From: Patescibacteria group bacterium | GTDB taxonomy: Bacteria; Patescibacteriota; Microgenomatia; UBA8517 | NCBI GenBank assembly: GCA_025057695.1 | Contig: JANWVB010000046.1 | Coordinates: forward strand, 1-9,900 | DNA: 9,900 nt | Reading direction: 5' to 3' | Part shown: positions 8,430 to 9,900 of the stretch, piece by piece | How the letters are laid out: each line of letters begins with the position of its first letter | Numbering within the stretch: the first letter of the stretch is position 1 | Made by a program: the position numbers and the translations under genes | Notes under the pieces: model-generated | Database searches by the model: none | What the model was told of the DNA's origin: nothing | What the model saw: the letters and a program-made list of their open reading frames with translations, nothing else

Positions 8430-8500
8430 GCCGGGAGGATCTTGTAAAACCTGATTCTCTCAGGCGCGGGTGCTCCAAAAAAGAGGAGTTTCCTCCCGGC
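8430..8500 (+). ncRNA. Candidate structured RNA, three-way junction
   Basis: GCCGGGAGGA (8430-8439) pairs perfectly with TCCTCCCGGC (8491-8500), a 10-bp GC-rich stem in AT-rich surroundings. Inside are two further hairpins: CCTGA/TCAGG (8450-8454 with 8460-8464) and GCTCC/GGAGT (8472-8476 with 8485-8489). The joining strands are TCTTGTAAAA and CGCGGGT. A possible promoter lies at 8367-8396 (TTGAGA, 18-base spacer, TAACAT), and a terminator-like hairpin follows at 8547-8575. It matches no riboswitch or RNA family I can recall. It may be a small RNA or a cis-regulator of the gene at 8646. The surrounding gap 8268-8645 has no gene. Confidence 0.45.
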
Positions 8501-8546
8501 TAGTCCTCATTTTAGCATTATCCATAGAAATTTTTCTGAGTGAAAT

Positions 8547-8575
8547 ATGACAGAAGTCTGGTCATTTTTCTTTTT
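8547..8575 (+). terminator. Weak intrinsic terminator after the structured RNA
   Basis: ATGAC (8547-8551) pairs with GTCAT (8561-8565), followed by TTTTTCTTTTT. The stem is only 5 bp and AT-leaning, but the U tract is good. It lies 47 bases after the three-way junction and about 70 before the next gene. Confidence 0.4.
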
Positions 8576-8608
8576 AGGAATAATAGGAATAAAACGATTT
8601 TTTATGAT

Positions 8609-8636
8609 TTGACGCAAGGTTTTGTGCTAATATGAC
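8609..8636 (+). promoter_or_regulatory. Promoter of the small membrane protein gene
   Basis: TTGACG (8609-8614), a 16-base spacer and TATGAC (8631-8636) lie 9 bases before the ATG at 8646. The overlapping TAATAT (8628-8633) is an alternative -10. Either choice gives a nearly leaderless transcript. Confidence 0.5.
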
Positions 8637-8645
8637 GTAAGCCAA

Positions 8646-9041
8646 ATGGAAAACAAACAAAATTTGCAATCAAAGGATGCTTTGGGTTATGCATTGATTT
8701 TTGTAGGTGTTTTTATCATCGCCCTTTCATTTTGGAATGGATACAATCTTTTTTCGGGCAAATTAAGTCCTGCAAGAATTTTCGATCTGCCGGGAATTAC
8801 TTTGAATTTAGATAGCGGATCAATTAATTCTTTGCCTGATGAATTTCAGATGGGAATTGGCAATTCTTCCATAACTCTTCAAGGTTCTCAAGAATTGACA
8901 ATTCCGGGAAAAGTCATAAACGATCCGTTAAATTTAATAGCACACATTATTTTTCTTGGATTATTTGCAAGTCTTGGCCAGAAAATAGCTCTTGTTGGGA
9001 GCGATATCACAAGAGTAGTTATTGTTAAAAAGTTGGATTAA
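8646..9041 (+). CDS. Small membrane protein with two predicted helices, unknown function
   Basis: The 131-residue protein has a polar N-terminus (M-E-N-K-Q-N-L-Q-S-K) and a hydrophobic helix at about 13-32 (A-L-G-Y-A-L-I-F-V-G-V-F-I-I-A-L-S-F-W). A polar, beta-prone loop of some 60 residues follows (34-94), then a second helix at about 95-118 (N-L-I-A-H-I-I-F-L-G-L-F-A-S-L-G-Q-K-I-A). It ends in a short basic tail, V-K-K-L-D. Both termini are probably cytosolic with the loop outside. ATG 8646 is supported by the promoter just upstream; there is no Shine-Dalgarno site. It stands alone: the structured RNA and weak terminator precede it, and an AT-rich gap follows. I do not recognise the family. 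Confidence 0.75.
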   Translation: MENKQNLQSKDALGYALIFVGVFIIALSFWNGYNLFSGKLSPARIFDLPGITLNLDSGSINSLPDEFQMGIGNSSITLQGSQELTIPGKVINDPLNLIAHIIFLGLFASLGQKIALVGSDITRVVIVKKLD

Positions 9042-9590
9042 GTATGTTTTGCTTGTGGGTTTTAAGATTCAGATTTTTTGTTTTTGGGATCTTACAGTAG
9101 TAAGAGAATTAAGCTAAGCAAGTAAAAAATTAGAGAGAAAAATGGCAGTAAGATATTCAACAATATAAATTATAGAAATTATAGATAGAAATTATAGATT
9201 GTGAATAATATAAAGTTTGATAATTGCAGTGTTTTTTAATCAATCTGTGTAAAAACTGTGTAAAAAAACTATGAACTCAGGTTATTTTTGAAAATGTAAA
9301 TCAAAGTCAAATTTTTAAAAGCAAATAAAGCCTTTAAATGTAGAAATGGCAACAAAGGTAGAAACAAGTGCAATTTTGAGTCTGATTGGCAAGACATTTA
9401 TTCTAATATTCTAATAATTTTTTTAGATCAACTGCCAGATTCAGAGCCAACTTTAATACCAATACGAGGCAATAATGTTACGATCATTAAAAAGGGTATG
9501 TTGAATTTAAAAACTTTTTTAGAAATTTACAAAGTTTCTTAGAACACAAAGCGGGTTGTGAGTTGAGTTCTAAATAATATATTTTGAGAC
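9042..9590. other. AT-rich gap, possibly holding a gene remnant
   Basis: No credible gene is seen in these 550 bases. The plus strand is open from 9300 to a TAG at 9540-9542 (about 80 codons) without any ATG, GTG or TTG before the middle. It includes a protein-like stretch C-N-F-E-S-D-W-Q-D-I-Y and L-D-Q-L-P-D-S-E-P-T-L-I-P-I-R, which may be a remnant of a decayed gene. A 22-codon ATG frame at 9345-9413 overlaps it in another frame. The 6-bp TAAGAT/ATCTTA repeat near 9063-9095 is too weak to call a terminator. Confidence 0.3.
9167..9197. repeat. Three copies of the 9-mer AAATTATAG
   Basis: AAATTATAG occurs at 9167-9175, 9176-9184 and 9189-9197. It is short AT-rich near-tandem sequence in the gap after the membrane protein gene, too small for a functional claim. 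Confidence 0.6.
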
Positions 9591-9620
9591 TTGACAATAT
9601 TCCTTAATCTGCTTTATACT
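9591..9620 (+). promoter_or_regulatory. Consensus promoter of the last gene
   Basis: TTGACA (9591-9596), an 18-base spacer and TATACT (9615-9620) form a strong housekeeping-type promoter, with a start expected near 9627. Unlike the other genes here, this one leaves an untranslated leader of about 45 bases. Confidence 0.75.
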
Positions 9621-9628
9621 AGGGACAA

Positions 9629-9650
9629 TATCTGATTTAAGTGTCAGATA
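9629..9650 (+). promoter_or_regulatory. Inverted repeat at the transcript start of the last gene
   Basis: TATCTGA (9629-9635) and TCAGATA (9644-9650) are perfect 7-bp arms separated by 8 bases, placed right at the expected start site. This is a good position for a repressor operator or for a 5'-end hairpin that protects the mRNA. Confidence 0.45.
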
Positions 9651-9670
9651 AGTGTTTAAAAGTTTTTCTT

Positions 9671-9900
9671 ATGACAGATAAAGAGCCTGTACAAAATCAA
9701 GATTTAAGTAAAAAAGAAAAAGAAAAAAACAAAGGAGATTTTTTTGCAAAGTTAAAGCAAAGGTTAGGTCTTCCGGATCAGGTAAAAACAAGTGATATTT
9801 TATATAGTACATCGGGGTTGACAACGGTGGCAGGTATAGCAGATTCTGCACTTAAAGCTTTGCAAGAACAACAATCATCTTCCTCGGAAACTGGTAGTAA
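9671..9900 (+). CDS. Partial protein of unknown function, N-terminus only
   Basis: The ATG at 9671 opens a frame of 76 codons that runs off the window. The N-terminus is highly charged (M-T-D-K-E-P-V-Q-N-Q-D-L-S-K-K-E-K-E-K-N-K-G-D). It is followed by F-F-A-K-L-K-Q-R-L-G-L-P-D-Q-V-K-T-S-D, a mildly hydrophobic segment with L-T-T-V-A-G-I-A-D-S-A-L-K-A-L, and a Q/S-rich run E-Q-Q-S-S-S-S-E-T-G-S. No signal peptide is seen, and no family is recognised from this part. A strong promoter and an inverted repeat lie upstream, and no Shine-Dalgarno site is visible before the ATG, although a 45-base leader is expected. Confidence 0.65.
   Translation, partial: MTDKEPVQNQDLSKKEKEKNKGDFFAKLKQRLGLPDQVKTSDILYSTSGLTTVAGIADSALKALQEQQSSSSETGS

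Noticed and set aside
8450..8476. Resemblance to TPP (ACCTGAT) or glycine (CTCTCAGGC) riboswitch fragments
   Set aside because: The other required conserved blocks are missing and the order of elements is wrong; the matches are short and probably chance.
8430..8500. SRP (4.5S) RNA or tRNA
   Set aside because: There is no GGAA tetraloop with the SRP asymmetric loop, and no T-arm or anticodon arm at the right spacing.
9300..9542. An 80-codon open frame as a real gene
   Set aside because: It has no start codon in its first half and no promoter; it is kept only as a possible remnant.
9042..9590. CRISPR array or phage attachment site
   Set aside because: The only repeats are 9-base AT-rich copies without spacers.

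Overview
The window looks like chromosome from a Candidate Phyla Radiation (Patescibacteria) bacterium, most likely in or near the Microgenomates (OP11). The main evidence is the 16S rRNA gene: its 5' region reads CTGGCCCAGGACGAACGC, the 530 loop reads GCCAGCAGCAGCGGTAA, the 790 region reads ATTAGAGACCCCTGTAGTCC, and it carries an insertion. The protein genes are AT-rich, lack obvious Shine-Dalgarno sites and use the standard stop codons. This placement rests on reading alone; no alignment was run.

Left arm (1-3750, minus strand): a partial YezG/DUF600-like immunity-type gene; a large N-acetylglucosamine-6-sulfatase-type sulfatase preceded by four Cys-containing repeats but with no signal peptide and no good start codon; and an unrecognised pseudogene with one frameshift and two in-frame stops. 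This arm looks like a decaying accessory region.

Centre (3990-5970, plus strand): a complete tRNA-dihydrouridine synthase gene that appears to be transcribed leaderless from an extended -10 promoter. It is followed 16 bases later by a pilin-like-anchored extracellular protein. Directly after that gene is a near-consensus promoter, then a very short SD-ATG reading frame and a terminator-like hairpin. This is either a small RNA gene or an attenuated leader for the rRNA.

rRNA block (6055-7846): a complete 16S gene enclosed by a 23-bp flanking processing stem. An extension of about 70 bases sits at the tip of helix 26 (V5), closed by a 17-bp perfect inverted repeat. The 3' trailer can pair with the anti-Shine-Dalgarno sequence. 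No tRNA, 23S or 5S gene follows within the remaining 2 kb, so the 16S appears unlinked from the 23S on that side.

Right arm (7860-9900, plus strand): a small Cys-rich unknown protein, a candidate three-way-junction structured RNA with a terminator-like hairpin, a small two-helix membrane protein, about 600 bases of AT-rich sequence with little visible function, and the start of an unknown charged/Ser-rich protein under a consensus promoter. Three genes (4007, 7908, 8646) have -10 boxes only 6-9 bases before the start codon, which points to leaderless or near-leaderless transcripts as a local norm.
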